Source: Haematobacter massiliensis (GTDB lineage Bacteria > Pseudomonadota > Alphaproteobacteria > Rhodobacterales > Rhodobacteraceae). Taken from it: DNA of 64,000 nt. Below are positions 8,264-17,439 of this stretch, one piece after another. The number at the start of each line of letters is the position of its first letter. The first letter of the stretch is position 1. The DNA is taken from the NCBI RefSeq assembly GCF_000740795.1, contig NZ_JGYG01000013.1:1-64000 (forward strand). Reading direction: 5' to 3'. A program made the position numbers and the translations under genes. The notes below the pieces were generated by a model that searched no databases, was not told the DNA's origin, and was given only the letters and a program-made list of their open reading frames with translations.

Positions 8264-8730
8264 TCTTTCTGACCCTTGGCACCCAATTGCCGTTCGATCG
8301 TCTGGTGAAGGCGATGGACGAGGTCGCGCCCAGCCTCCAGGAGGCCATCTTCGGACAGATCGGCAATGCCCGCGTGAAGCCTGCCAACTTTGAAAGCGTC
8401 GATTTCCTGGCCCCGCGTGAGTTCAAGCAGCATTTCGACGCGGCCCGCGTCATCGTGGGCCATGCGGGGATCGGCACGATCCTGTCGGGGCTGAAGGCGG
8501 AGAAACCCCTTGTCCTGATGGCGCGGCGCGTGGCCTTCGGCGAACACCGCAACGATCACCAGCTCGCGACGGTTTCCCAGATGAACCGCATCCCCGGCAT
8601 CCACATCGCCGAGACGCGCGAGGATCTGCAAGCCCTTCTGTCGGAGCCGGACCTCGCCCCCATGAAGGCGGAGGAGTCCCTCTCCCGTCAGAACCTGCTC
8701 ACCCGTCTCCGGGCGGAAATCTTTTCCTGA
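8260..8730 (+). CDS. Alg13/PssE-like glycosyltransferase subunit
   Basis: This 156-residue protein is the GT28 C-terminal-domain partner of the preceding Alg14-like gene. It opens with MIFLTLGTQLPFDRLV and has the family's nucleotide-sugar-binding region around VIVGHAGIGTILSGL followed by KPLVLMARRVAFGEHRNDHQ. The start is fixed by homology and by a GGGGAAG ribosome-binding site seven bases upstream; a longer open frame exists but lacks family similarity. Together the pair would transfer one sugar to a lipid-linked acceptor on the inner face of the membrane. Confidence 0.87.
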   Translation: MIFLTLGTQLPFDRLVKAMDEVAPSLQEAIFGQIGNARVKPANFESVDFLAPREFKQHFDAARVIVGHAGIGTILSGLKAEKPLVLMARRVAFGEHRNDHQLATVSQMNRIPGIHIAETREDLQALLSEPDLAPMKAEESLSRQNLLTRLRAEIFS

Positions 8731-8874
8731 TCGCTTGCCCCTCATCGCGCCGTTTCGGGCCCCGGCAACCCGCGGGAGCCGGGGAGGGAGGGGGAGGCCG
8801 CGCGGGCACGGGCTTTCCTCACGGAGGGGAGTGCCCCGGAAGCACAGCCCTGCCTGCAGGCCATCCCTCCGATG

Positions 8875-8885
8875 CTGCAATGCAG
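8875..8885. promoter_or_regulatory. CTGCAATGCAG palindrome (candidate operator)
   Basis: The sequence CTGCA-A-TGCAG lies about 95 bp upstream of the next glycosyltransferase start. Two more exact copies and two one-mismatch copies occur in gaps next to EPS and VPLPA genes. Confidence 0.45.
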
Positions 8886-8980
8886 AACCCACTTTGTGTT
8901 TCCCGAACTTCCGTTTATATTGAAGAATGTATCGGGGCCTTCCGATGCGGGGACGAACTAGCGTAAGGGCTGCCAGACTT

Positions 8981-10030
8981 ATGGATTTCGACGTTGTCGT
9001 GGCTACCCGAAACCGCCCGGATGCGCTTGAACTCTGCCTTCCCCTGCTGATCGGGCAGTCCCGCCGGCCCTCAAGGATCATCGTGGTCGACAGCTCGGAC
9101 GATGCGGCGCCCGTTGCCGATCTGGTCGAACGGCTGCGCCCGCAGTCCGACGTGCCGCTGCGCCTCATGCGGTCGGCCAAGGGGCTGACGCGGCAGCGCA
9201 ACCTCGGCCTGACGGAAGTGACGGCCCCGGTCGTGTTCTTCCCCGACGACGATTCCCTCTGTCATCCGGGCACGACGGAGGCGCTCCTGCGCATCTATGA
9301 GCGGGACGGGGAGGAGATGATCGCCGGCGTGCGCTGCGTCGATGCGCCCGAGCCGCCCCCCGGCATCGATCTGGGGCGCAGCTACCAGATCAGCGATGCC
9401 CATCGGAGCGAGGCACGGATGAAGCGGCTCCGGCACCGGCTCGAACGGGGCATCGCCGACCGCAATCCTTTCCCCGCGATGGGCAATGCGCTTGCCGATC
9501 TCGTGCCCGCTCCCGACTGGCTGGAGGAGGAGGATGCGGTGAAGGTCGGCTGGATGACCGGCTATCTCATGTCCTTCCGCACCGCGGCGATCCGCCCCTC
9601 CGGGTTCGAGGAGGCTTTCGCGGGCTACGGCCTGTTCGAGGATATCGACGCGAGCTTTCAGGCCATGCGGTTCGGTGCGCTCGTGGCGGCAAGGCGGGCA
9701 CGGGTCTATCACCATCGTGCCCCCGCCGGGCGGCCGGATCCGTATCATCACGCCGCGATGAGCATCCTGAACCGTGGCCTCATCTTCGCCAAGCAGTTCG
9801 GCTCGGGCAGGCTGGCTCCGGCGCAGGTCGCCGATATCCGTGCGCGCACCTATTCCTATGCCCGGTTGCGGATGATGGGGCTTTTGCCGCGGATCCGTTC
9901 GGCAGAGGCGCGGGCGGAACTCAAGGGAACGCGCGACGCGCTCCGCGCGCTCGATCAGCTGCTGAAACTGCCTCCCGACCGGCTGGGGGAGGGATACCTG
10001 CGTCTGGCGCGGGATCTCGGTATCGGGTGA
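8981..10030 (+). CDS. Family 2 glycosyltransferase (paralogue of 35508-36602)
   Basis: This 349-residue GT-A enzyme starts MDFDVVVATRNRPDALELCL, with IIVVDSSDD and VVFFPDDDSLC (the DxD-type metal site) near residues 35 and 85, and an acceptor-domain motif FEDIDASFQAMRFG. The ATG at 8981 is preferred over one at 8927, because the family motif begins immediately after it and the gene's paralogue starts at the equivalent point. The paralogue shares VVDSSDD, the PDDDSL block, FEDIDAS and a tract on RLRxRLE near the C-terminus. The sugar is not predictable. It is cytoplasmic, acting on the lipid-linked EPS unit. Confidence 0.85.
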   Translation: MDFDVVVATRNRPDALELCLPLLIGQSRRPSRIIVVDSSDDAAPVADLVERLRPQSDVPLRLMRSAKGLTRQRNLGLTEVTAPVVFFPDDDSLCHPGTTEALLRIYERDGEEMIAGVRCVDAPEPPPGIDLGRSYQISDAHRSEARMKRLRHRLERGIADRNPFPAMGNALADLVPAPDWLEEEDAVKVGWMTGYLMSFRTAAIRPSGFEEAFAGYGLFEDIDASFQAMRFGALVAARRARVYHHRAPAGRPDPYHHAAMSILNRGLIFAKQFGSGRLAPAQVADIRARTYSYARLRMMGLLPRIRSAEARAELKGTRDALRALDQLLKLPPDRLGEGYLRLARDLGIG

Positions 10031-10157
10031 CAGGGATGATGGCGGAGTGGCGAGTGACAGCGGAACGATGACCTCCGATCCCGCCGCAGGGCGGCAACCC
10101 GACCAGAGTGGAACGCCCGTTGGCATGCAATCCCCCCTTCCTTCCCGCGGAGCACCC

Positions 10158-11474
10158 ATGCGGCAGAAACTGAAATCAGCCCTGTTCGGCGGGCCCGCGG
10201 GCGCCGTGTTCCGGGGCATGAGCATTCTGGCGATCGGCGGGATGGCGGCCCGGGTCATCGGCTTTGCCAGCTATCCGATCGTGACCCGGCTCTACAGTTC
10301 CCATGATTTCGGCATCGCGGCGCTCATGCTCGCCTTTACCGGGATGATCGCGCCGCTGCTGACGCTGCGCTATGGCACGCCGATCGCCCAGCAGCGCAGC
10401 GACGGCGCGGCAATGAACCTCTTCGTGCTTTCCCTGACCTGCGCCCTGACGATAATCGCGGTCGTGACGCTTGTGCTGTTCTTCTGGGGAGAGCGGCTTT
10501 TCGCCCGCATGTCCATGGAGGATCTGGCGCCCTGGTGGTGGCTGGTCCCCGTGGGCCTGATCGCCTCGGTAACCTATGAGATGCTGTTGTCCTGGGGCGT
10601 CAGGCGGCGGAACTACCGGGTGATCTCGCAGTCCCAGATCAGCCAGTCCATCACCAGCAGCCTCGCCAAGATCGGGTTCGGCCTTGCCGCTGCCGGGCCG
10701 ATCGGCCTGCTGCTCGGCGGGGTTCTTGCAAGCGGGGGAGGGTCGGGGCGGATGCTGCGCGCCTTCCTGCCGGATTTCCGCAAGAGCTTCCGCATGGTTT
10801 CCTGGCGGCGCATGCGCTACTTCGCCTGGCGCTTCCGCAGCTTTCCGATCTTCCGGCTGCCCTCGCATTTCCTGCTGGCCTTCGCCATGCAGGCGCCCCT
10901 CATCTTTTCGGCTTCGCTCTACGATCCCGCGACGACGGGGCAGTTCGGCCTTGCCATGCAGGTCATGGCGCTGCCGATCGTGATCATCTCCCAGACCCTC
11001 GGCAATGCCTATTACGGCGAGATCGCCAAGCTCGGCCGGCGTCAGGCGGGCCGCATCTTCGATCTGAGCAAGATCATCCAGAAGCGGCTGTTTCTGGTGG
11101 GTATCCTGCCCACGCTCGTCGTGACCTTCTGGGGACCGTCCCTTTTCTCCCTGGTCTTCGGGGCGAACTGGGCGCAGGCGGGATATTTCGCCTCATGGCT
11201 CGCGCTCTACATGCTGTTCCAGGTCACTTCGACGCCGCTCATGCAGGTGTTCAACATCATGGGCAATCTGGCGGCCTATCTGATCATCAACGGATTGCGC
11301 GTGGCCCTGCTGCTGGTTCTTTACTGGGCCTGCCGGCGCACCGGGGCGGAGGCAGAGGTCTATGTGGCCAGCTACAGCATGATAATGGTGTTTTTCTACC
11401 TGTTCTCCAGCGGCTATGTCTTCTTCGAGCTCGCGCGCACCGCCCGCCGGCAGCGAGAGGGGAGTTCTGCATGA
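10158..11474 (+). CDS. Wzx-type polysaccharide flippase 1
   Basis: This 438-residue multi-pass membrane protein of the MOP/polysaccharide-flippase type has around a dozen hydrophobic segments and the usual N-terminal pattern (GMAARVIGFASYPIVTRLYS). I choose the ATG at 10158, which has a GGAG ribosome-binding site and directly precedes the conserved region; an ATG at 10047 would add 37 atypical residues. It should flip the lipid-linked repeat unit across the inner membrane. A second flippase at 40.3 kb raises the possibility of two substrates. Confidence 0.85.
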   Translation: MRQKLKSALFGGPAGAVFRGMSILAIGGMAARVIGFASYPIVTRLYSSHDFGIAALMLAFTGMIAPLLTLRYGTPIAQQRSDGAAMNLFVLSLTCALTIIAVVTLVLFFWGERLFARMSMEDLAPWWWLVPVGLIASVTYEMLLSWGVRRRNYRVISQSQISQSITSSLAKIGFGLAAAGPIGLLLGGVLASGGGSGRMLRAFLPDFRKSFRMVSWRRMRYFAWRFRSFPIFRLPSHFLLAFAMQAPLIFSASLYDPATTGQFGLAMQVMALPIVIISQTLGNAYYGEIAKLGRRQAGRIFDLSKIIQKRLFLVGILPTLVVTFWGPSLFSLVFGANWAQAGYFASWLALYMLFQVTSTPLMQVFNIMGNLAAYLIINGLRVALLLVLYWACRRTGAEAEVYVASYSMIMVFFYLFSSGYVFFELARTARRQREGSSA

Positions 11475-11583
11475 GGCGGAACGTTTCGCAGTTGTGCGGG
11501 CAGATGATTGTCGCTTTAACCTTCCCGAACACCCCTCCTTTTCTGAACACCCCCTTGAACAAGCATCAAAAGGCAACCTCCCC

Positions 11584-12888
11584 ATGAAGATAGCGATGAT
11601 TGGCACGGGCTATGTGGGCCTCGTCTCCGGCGTGTGCTTTTCCGACTTCGGACATGACGTGGTCTGCGTGGACAAGGACCCCCGCAAGATCGAGATGCTG
11701 AAGCGGGGCGAGGTGCCGATCTACGAGCCTGGCCTCGATCAGCTCATGGCCAAGAACGTGCAGGCCGGACGGCTGTCCTTCACCGGCGATCTGAAGGAGG
11801 CGGTGGAGGGTGCGGATGCCGTCTTCATCGCGGTCGGCACGCCGACGCGGCGGGGGGACGGGCATGCGGACCTGACCTATGTCTTCGCCGCCGCGCGCGA
11901 GGTGGCCGAGGCGCTGACCGGCTATGCGGTGATCGTGACGAAATCCACCGTGCCCGTCGGGACCAATGCCAAGGTGGCCGCAGAGATCCGGGACGCCAAT
12001 CCGGCCGCAGACTTCGACGTGGCCTCCAACCCCGAATTCCTGCGCGAAGGTGCTGCGATCGACGATTTCATGCGCCCCGACCGCGTGGTGGTGGGTGTCA
12101 CCTCCGAGCGCGCGAAGGAAGTGATGGGCGCGATCTATCGCCCGCTCTTCCTGCGCGACTTCCCGATCCTCTACACGGATCTGGAAACGGCGGAGATGAT
12201 CAAATACGCAGCCAACGCCTTCCTCGCCACCAAGATCACCTTCATCAACGAGATCGCGCGGCTGTGCGAAAAGGTCGGCGCGGATGTGAAGCAGGTCTCG
12301 AAGGGCATCGGCCTCGACGGGCGGATCGGCAACAAGTTCCTGCATGCGGGGCCGGGCTACGGCGGGTCGTGCTTCCCCAAGGATACCTCGGCGCTGGCCC
12401 GCATCGGGCAGGACCATGCCGTGCCGATGCAGATCGTGGAGACGGTCATTGCGGTGAACGACGCGATCAAGCGGCGCATGGTGGACAAGGTCGTCGACCT
12501 CTGCGACGGCTCGGTCAACGGCAAGAAGGTCGCCGTCCTCGGCGTGACCTTCAAGCCCAACACCGACGACATGCGCGACGCGCCCTCGCTCACCATCGTA
12601 CCGGCGCTGGTGGGCGCGGGGGCGCGGGTCTCCGTCGTCGATCCGCAAGGGAAACGCGAGGGGGAGAAGCTCCTGCCCGGCGTCGCCTGGAGCGAGGATC
12701 CCTATGAGGCGGCGAAGGGCGCCGATTGCGTCGTCCTGCTGACCGAATGGAACGAGTTCCGCGCCCTCGACCTGCCCCGGCTGGCGGAGACGATGGCCGT
12801 GGCGAGGATGGCCGACCTGCGCAACGTCTATGACGAGACCGGCGTGCTGGAGGCGGGGTTTGCCGCCTATGCCGGCGTCGGGCGCTGA
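11584..12888 (+). CDS. ugd: UDP-glucose 6-dehydrogenase
   Basis: This 434-residue protein has the family's usual length. It oxidises UDP-glucose to UDP-glucuronate with two NAD. Visible signatures are the N-terminal Rossmann motif MKIAMIGTGYVGLVSG, the central KSTVPVGT, the catalytic cysteine in GPGYGGSCFPKD and the C-terminal LGVTFKPNTDDMRDAPS. The start is set by homology. It supplies uronic acid precursor to EPS block 1 and is followed 13 bp later by a UDP-uronate epimerase, with which it probably forms an operon. Confidence 0.96.
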   Translation: MKIAMIGTGYVGLVSGVCFSDFGHDVVCVDKDPRKIEMLKRGEVPIYEPGLDQLMAKNVQAGRLSFTGDLKEAVEGADAVFIAVGTPTRRGDGHADLTYVFAAAREVAEALTGYAVIVTKSTVPVGTNAKVAAEIRDANPAADFDVASNPEFLREGAAIDDFMRPDRVVVGVTSERAKEVMGAIYRPLFLRDFPILYTDLETAEMIKYAANAFLATKITFINEIARLCEKVGADVKQVSKGIGLDGRIGNKFLHAGPGYGGSCFPKDTSALARIGQDHAVPMQIVETVIAVNDAIKRRMVDKVVDLCDGSVNGKKVAVLGVTFKPNTDDMRDAPSLTIVPALVGAGARVSVVDPQGKREGEKLLPGVAWSEDPYEAAKGADCVVLLTEWNEFRALDLPRLAETMAVARMADLRNVYDETGVLEAGFAAYAGVGR

Positions 12889-12901
12889 GGGGACGGAGAA
12901 G

Positions 12902-13912
12902 ATGGCGGGGCAGAGGGCTTTCATCACCGGCTCGGCCGGGTTCATCGGCTACCATCTGGCCGAAAGGCTGCTCTCCGATGGCTGGCAGGTCCTCGGCCTC
13001 GACGCGATGAGCGACTACTACGAGGTCTCGCTGAAGGAGAAGCGCCACGCCATGCTGGGCGCACATCCCGGCTTCCGCGCGGTGATCGGCCGCGTGGAGG
13101 ATCCGGGGCTGGTGCGCGGCCTGATGGAGGAGTTCCGCCCCGATGCGGTGATCCACCTCGCAGCCCAGGCGGGGGTGCGCTATTCCATCGATGCGCCGCG
13201 GTCCTATGTGGAGGCGAACCTCATCGGCACCTTCGAGGTGCTGGAGGCGGCGCGGGCGGTGCCGCCCGCACATCTGCTGCTGGCCTCCACCTCCTCTGCC
13301 TATGGCGCCAATACCAGGATGCCCTATGCGGAGACGGACAGGGCCGACCACCAGATGTCCTTCTACGCCGCGACGAAGAAGGCCACGGAATCGATGGCGC
13401 ATTCCTATGCCCATCTCTACGGCCTGCCGACGACCATGTTCCGCTTCTTTACCGTCTACGGCCCCTGGGGCCGGCCGGACATGGCGCTGTTCAAGTTCAC
13501 CAAGGCCGTGCTGCAAGGCAAGCCCATCGACATCTACAACCACGGCGACATGAAGCGTGACTTCACCTATGTCGCCGATCTGGTGGAGGGGATCGCGGGG
13601 CTGATCGACGTGGCGCCCGGGCAGGAGCCGGTGGGAGAATTCGACAGCCTCTCCCCGGTGGCGCCCTGGCGGGTGGTCAATATCGGCAATGGCGCGCCCG
13701 TGCCGCTGATGGATTTCGTCTCCGCCATCGAGGCGGCGACGGGCCGGGAGGCGGAGAAGAACTTCCTGCCCATGCAGCCCGGCGACGTGCCCGCCACCTG
13801 GGCGGATGCGACACTCATCACCCGCTTGCTGGGCCATCCCCTGCCGAAGACCGACATCAATGAAGGGGTGGCCCGTTTCGTGGAGTGGTACAGAGAGTAT
13901 TATCGTATCTGA
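12902..13912 (+). CDS. UDP-glucuronate 4-epimerase-like SDR enzyme
   Basis: This 336-residue short-chain dehydrogenase/reductase has TGSAGFIGYHLAERLL at the N-terminus, the active-site serine region ASTSSAYG and the YAATKKA triad motif. The strong similarity in the DAMSDYYEVSLKEKR, PWGRPDMALFKFT and MKRDFTYV segments is typical of UDP-glucuronate 4-epimerases (LspL/Gae), giving UDP-galacturonate. The start has a GGAG site, and the preceding ugd makes the substrate. A generic UDP-glucose epimerase is less likely because a galE is present elsewhere in the window. Confidence 0.9.
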   Translation: MAGQRAFITGSAGFIGYHLAERLLSDGWQVLGLDAMSDYYEVSLKEKRHAMLGAHPGFRAVIGRVEDPGLVRGLMEEFRPDAVIHLAAQAGVRYSIDAPRSYVEANLIGTFEVLEAARAVPPAHLLLASTSSAYGANTRMPYAETDRADHQMSFYAATKKATESMAHSYAHLYGLPTTMFRFFTVYGPWGRPDMALFKFTKAVLQGKPIDIYNHGDMKRDFTYVADLVEGIAGLIDVAPGQEPVGEFDSLSPVAPWRVVNIGNGAPVPLMDFVSAIEAATGREAEKNFLPMQPGDVPATWADATLITRLLGHPLPKTDINEGVARFVEWYREYYRI

Positions 13913-13930
13913 CTTCCACGGGGTTCTTTC

Positions 13931-14769
13931 ATGAAGATCGCGGCCCTCATTCAAGCGCATCACCGCCCGGACCTGATGGAAAGACTGCTCGACCGGCTTT
14001 CGGGGGAGCTTGGGCACGGTATGTCCATATAGATGCCAAGTCCGACATCGGAATTTTTTCACCGCTTTTCGGAAAGGCCGACTTCCTGCACGACCGGGTC
14101 GCAGTCTACTGGGGCGGTTTTTCCCAGGTCGAGGCGACGCTGCGGTTGATCGAGGCGGCGCTGGCAAACCCGGAGGTGACCCATCTCTACCTGATGAGCG
14201 GCCAGGACTATCCGCTTCGGAGCGATGAGGAGATCCGCCAGGGGATCGCCGGCGCAACGCGGGACAAGGGAGGGGAGGGCGGGAACTTCCTGGAGATCGC
14301 CAGAATGCCTTTTCCCGACAAGCCGATGACCAGGATCGAGAAACGGTTCTTCCGGGATAATCCGCCGGGCGTGGCGATCTGGCTTGAACGCGCAGCCCGG
14401 ATCCTTCCCCGGCGCAAGGCGGAGGTGCTGCTGCGCGGGCGCGTTTCCCATGCGGGCTGGCAGTGGTGGCTGCTGGAGCGCCGGGCGGCATAGTCTCCGG
14501 GATTTCCACAAGGCCAATCCCTGGTGCGCGAAAGCCTTCCGGGGAACGTTCTGCAGCGACGAAGTCTTCTTCCAGATGCTTTTCGCCCCTTTGGGCTTCG
14601 AGGCCGACAGACAGGGACCGACCGTCATGCGCTGGACGCCGGGCAGTTACAATCCCGATCCCGTGACACCCGAGGTTTATGAGGACATGCGTCGCGACCG
14701 GCACCTCATGGCGCGCAAGTGCGCCGATTTCCACCCGGCGGACCACAGGCCCGGCTCAGGGATGGACCA
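13931..14769 (+). pseudogene. Frameshifted core-2/I-branching-type glycosyltransferase
   Basis: The reading starts MKIAALIQAHHRPDLMERLL, typical of bacterial proteins similar to core-2/I-branching beta-1,6-N-acetylglucosaminyltransferases. It then stops at 14033 because of a frameshift. The remainder continues in a second frame (YVHIDAKSDIG, LYLMSGQDYPL) until a stop at 14491-14493, and resumes in the original frame with FRGTFCSDEVFFQML. The first break coincides with a run of five G (14002-14006): six would restore the frame. The second needs removal of one base near 14490. The two shifts compensate, so most of the gene is intact in sequence. It could be a true pseudogene, a phase-variable gene or two assembly errors. 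The 3' end is uncertain and abuts the convergent gene. Confidence 0.75.
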
Positions 14770-15837
14770 TCACAAGGGGCGGGATTGCCTGAGGACCGGG
14801 ATCGGCTTGACCTGGCGCGGATCCTGGATTTTGCGGAAGCGGAAGGCCGCCTGCACCAGCGGGCGGGAGAGGCGGCCCTCCTGCATGGCGATCATGCTCC
14901 GAGCAAGGCGGCCATCTCGGGTATGGTGTTCCTTCCAGGAGAGGGCCGCGAAGTAGCGCGCCTCCTCGACCAGTCCGGCCTTGAGGTATTTTACCGCGAT
15001 CCGGGCGAGATAGCTGGCCAGATAGGCGCTGGGTTCCCGGAACATCCCGGCCTGCATGCCGAAAACATCGATGGAATCGAACCCCTGCCGGTCCCATTCA
15101 CGGGCGCATTGCAGCGCCATGACGGCCAGGGTGATCTGGGCGACATGTTTCTGCATGTCGGTGGCGATGCCATCGCCCGCGAAAAGCCGGCGTTCGTAAA
15201 GCACATCCGGGATCACGGCATATTTGCCCCCGTAGCGCGACATCCGGCACCACAGGTCCAGATCCTGGGTGAAACGGAAGAACGGCCGGTATCCGCCCAC
15301 CGCCTCGTAGGCGGAGCGCCGGTACATCACCTCGCCATGGGTGAAGGGGGAGTGGATGCGCCCCAGAACCTGCTCATGCGTGATTTCGGGCCGCGCCTTG
15401 AGGCCAAGGTCGCGGACCTTGACGATCTTCCAGTCGCGATCTACCTCCGCCTCCCGCAGACCGCAGGCGACGCCGATATGATCGGGGTGGGTGTCGAGGA
15501 ATTCAGCCTGCTTGCGCAGCCGCGCAGGCAGGGAAGCATCGCCGGCTCCCATGACAGCGATGTATTCGCCGCCTGAGCTGTCGATGGCCTTGCGGATCGC
15601 GCTCACGAAGCCTGCGTTCGCCTGATGGATCACCCGGAGGCGCGGAGTATCGTAGCTGTCGAGGATCTCTCGCACACGGGGATCGGGACTGCCGTCATTG
15701 ACCAGCACGATCTCGTAATCATCGAAATCCTGGGCCAGCAGGCTGTCTACCGTATCGCGCACGAAATCCGCCCTGTTGTACCAGGCGCAGACGACTGAAA
15801 CTTTCGGAGATCGGGGGTGGGAAGGAGTCATTCTCAT
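14770..15837 (-). CDS. Family 2 glycosyltransferase
   Basis: This GT-A protein of about 355 residues starts with PKVSVVCAWYNRADFVRDTV, followed by YEIVLVNDGSPD and EYIAVMGAGDASLP (a variant of the usual DDD metal-binding region, with GAGDAS). The acceptor-side motif is FTQDLDLWCRMSRYG. The likely start is the ATG at 15837 or 15831. It is the only minus-strand glycosyltransferase in EPS block 1 and converges on the frameshifted gene. The sugar is unknown. Confidence 0.85.
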   Translation of the reverse strand: MRMTPSHPRSPKVSVVCAWYNRADFVRDTVDSLLAQDFDDYEIVLVNDGSPDPRVREILDSYDTPRLRVIHQANAGFVSAIRKAIDSSGGEYIAVMGAGDASLPARLRKQAEFLDTHPDHIGVACGLREAEVDRDWKIVKVRDLGLKARPEITHEQVLGRIHSPFTHGEVMYRRSAYEAVGGYRPFFRFTQDLDLWCRMSRYGGKYAVIPDVLYERRLFAGDGIATDMQKHVAQITLAVMALQCAREWDRQGFDSIDVFGMQAGMFREPSAYLASYLARIAVKYLKAGLVEEARYFAALSWKEHHTRDGRLARSMIAMQEGRLSRPLVQAAFRFRKIQDPRQVKPIPVLRQSRPL

Positions 15838-15919
15838 CCAATCCGGTTCGCAAGAACCCTGCAGGAAGGCCACTGCCTCTCAACAGTATCAAATGGATCC
15901 GGGGGTTCAAGTGGCCGTG

Positions 15920-15930
15920 CTGCAATGCAG
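15920..15930. promoter_or_regulatory. CTGCAATGCAG palindrome (candidate operator)
   Basis: An exact copy of the 11-bp palindrome lies in the gap between the divergent glycosyltransferase (start 15837) and murA (start 16126), well placed to influence either promoter. Confidence 0.45.
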
Positions 15931-16125
15931 AGATTAACTTTGAGATGAATCGGCGGGTCTGGAGGTTGCCATCATGTTTTGTTAGAAAAAAGAGATATGC
16001 CGATAGAATCGTTAGCGGTATCTTTTGCACTGCAGCGATTGGCAGGAAGAAGAAACTGGTTTACGGTCGAGACAAGGCCTGTGGAGCCTCACAGTATGTT
16101 TTCAAGCATCATTAGGTGAAAGCGG

Positions 16126-17439
16126 ATGTACGCAATCATTGACGGCGGGATCATCCCGCGCGGCCATGTCCGGGTGAGTGGAGCGAAGAATTCTGCAACG
16201 CGGCTTCTCTCGGCGGCTCTGCTCAGCGATGAGCCCGTCACGCTGCGCAACTTTCCCACAGAACTGGTCGATGTCGGTCACAAGGTAAACTTCTGCCGCA
16301 AGCTCGGGGCCGAGATCACGCTGGACCGCGAGACGGAGCAGGCCTCCATCAGCGCGCAGGCGCTCAAGTCCCGGTTGCTAACCCGCAACGACTACGATGT
16401 GCCGATCCGCACGACCTATCTGCTCTCGGCGGCGCAGGTACTCCGCTCCGGCATCGCGCGCATCCCTTATCCCGGCGGCTGCCCTATCGGCGGCGGCTCG
16501 GCCGGCGGGCGCGGCTATGACCAGCACATCATGGTATGGAAGGCGCTTGGCGCCGAGGTGACGGAAAAGGACGACCATATCGAGATCACAGCCCCCCAAG
16601 GCTTTCAGGGCGGAGAAATCCGTTTCAGCATCTCCACCGTCGGCGGCACGGAGACGGCGCTGATCTGCACTGCCATCGCCAAGGGGCGGAGCGAGATATA
16701 CAACGCCTACATCACCCCGGAGGTCGAGGACCTGATCGCCTTCCTGCGCCGCATGGGCGCGAACATAGAGGTCTTCGGCTCCAGCCACATCGTGGTGGAG
16801 GGGCGGGGCCAGCCGCTCGGTGGCACTCATATGTCGGTGATGAGCGACCGGATCGAGGCGCTGACCTGGATCGTCTACGGCATCCTCTCAGGCGGCGAAC
16901 TCACCGTGCATAACGTGCCTTTCGAGAGCATGGAAGTGCCGCTTCTGCATCTGCAGCAGGCGGGTATCGACTTCTTCCGCAACTCCCGTTCGGTGCATGT
17001 GACGCCGGGATGCCTGACCTCCGGTTCTGTCCAGCCGTTTGAGTTGGCCTGTGGGGCGCATCCGGGTGTGATTTCGGACATGCAGTCCTTCTACGTCATC
17101 CTTGCGCTGGCGGCGGCGGGCACTTCTCGGGTCTATGACTACCGCTACCCGGAGCGCATTGCTTTCGTGGGTGAACTGGCAAAGCTCGTTCAGGGCGACC
17201 ACCTGACGGCGGAACGGGGCAAGATCACCATCAACGGGTCGGCGCGCTTCAAGCCGGGGGTGGCGGATTCCACCGATCTGCGCGGTTCCATGGCTGTCGT
17301 GATGGCTGCGCTCTGTGCCGACGGGCGGTCGATCATCAACAATGTCCACATGGCGCTTCGGGGGTACAACGACCTGGAGGGCAAGCTGCGCACCATCGGT
17401 GGCCGTATAGAGGTGCGTGAGGATCGGCATGCCGCCTGA
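16126..17439 (+). CDS. murA: MurA-like UDP-GlcNAc enolpyruvyl transferase
   Basis: This 437-residue protein belongs to the EPSP/MurA family, which transfers enolpyruvate from PEP to UDP-GlcNAc. It keeps SGAKNSA with the catalytic lysine, the PEP-reactive cysteine in PGGCPIGGG, the aspartate in SDMQSF and the C-terminal RGYNDLEGKL arginine. The loop after the cysteine, GGGSAGGRGYDQH, differs from the usual GARPxDLH, so it is a divergent paralogue rather than a copy of the housekeeping enzyme. A good ribosome-binding site (AGGTGAAAG) precedes the start. It overlaps murB. Its position inside an EPS locus suggests supply of a lactyl-ether amino sugar such as MurNAc for the polysaccharide; that role is inference. 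Confidence 0.9.
   Translation: MYAIIDGGIIPRGHVRVSGAKNSATRLLSAALLSDEPVTLRNFPTELVDVGHKVNFCRKLGAEITLDRETEQASISAQALKSRLLTRNDYDVPIRTTYLLSAAQVLRSGIARIPYPGGCPIGGGSAGGRGYDQHIMVWKALGAEVTEKDDHIEITAPQGFQGGEIRFSISTVGGTETALICTAIAKGRSEIYNAYITPEVEDLIAFLRRMGANIEVFGSSHIVVEGRGQPLGGTHMSVMSDRIEALTWIVYGILSGGELTVHNVPFESMEVPLLHLQQAGIDFFRNSRSVHVTPGCLTSGSVQPFELACGAHPGVISDMQSFYVILALAAAGTSRVYDYRYPERIAFVGELAKLVQGDHLTAERGKITINGSARFKPGVADSTDLRGSMAVVMAALCADGRSIINNVHMALRGYNDLEGKLRTIGGRIEVREDRHAA

Noticed and set aside
12590-14746. 718-residue minus-strand open frame
   Set aside because: It covers the epimerase and the frameshifted glycosyltransferase on the opposite strand and shows no recognisable domain.
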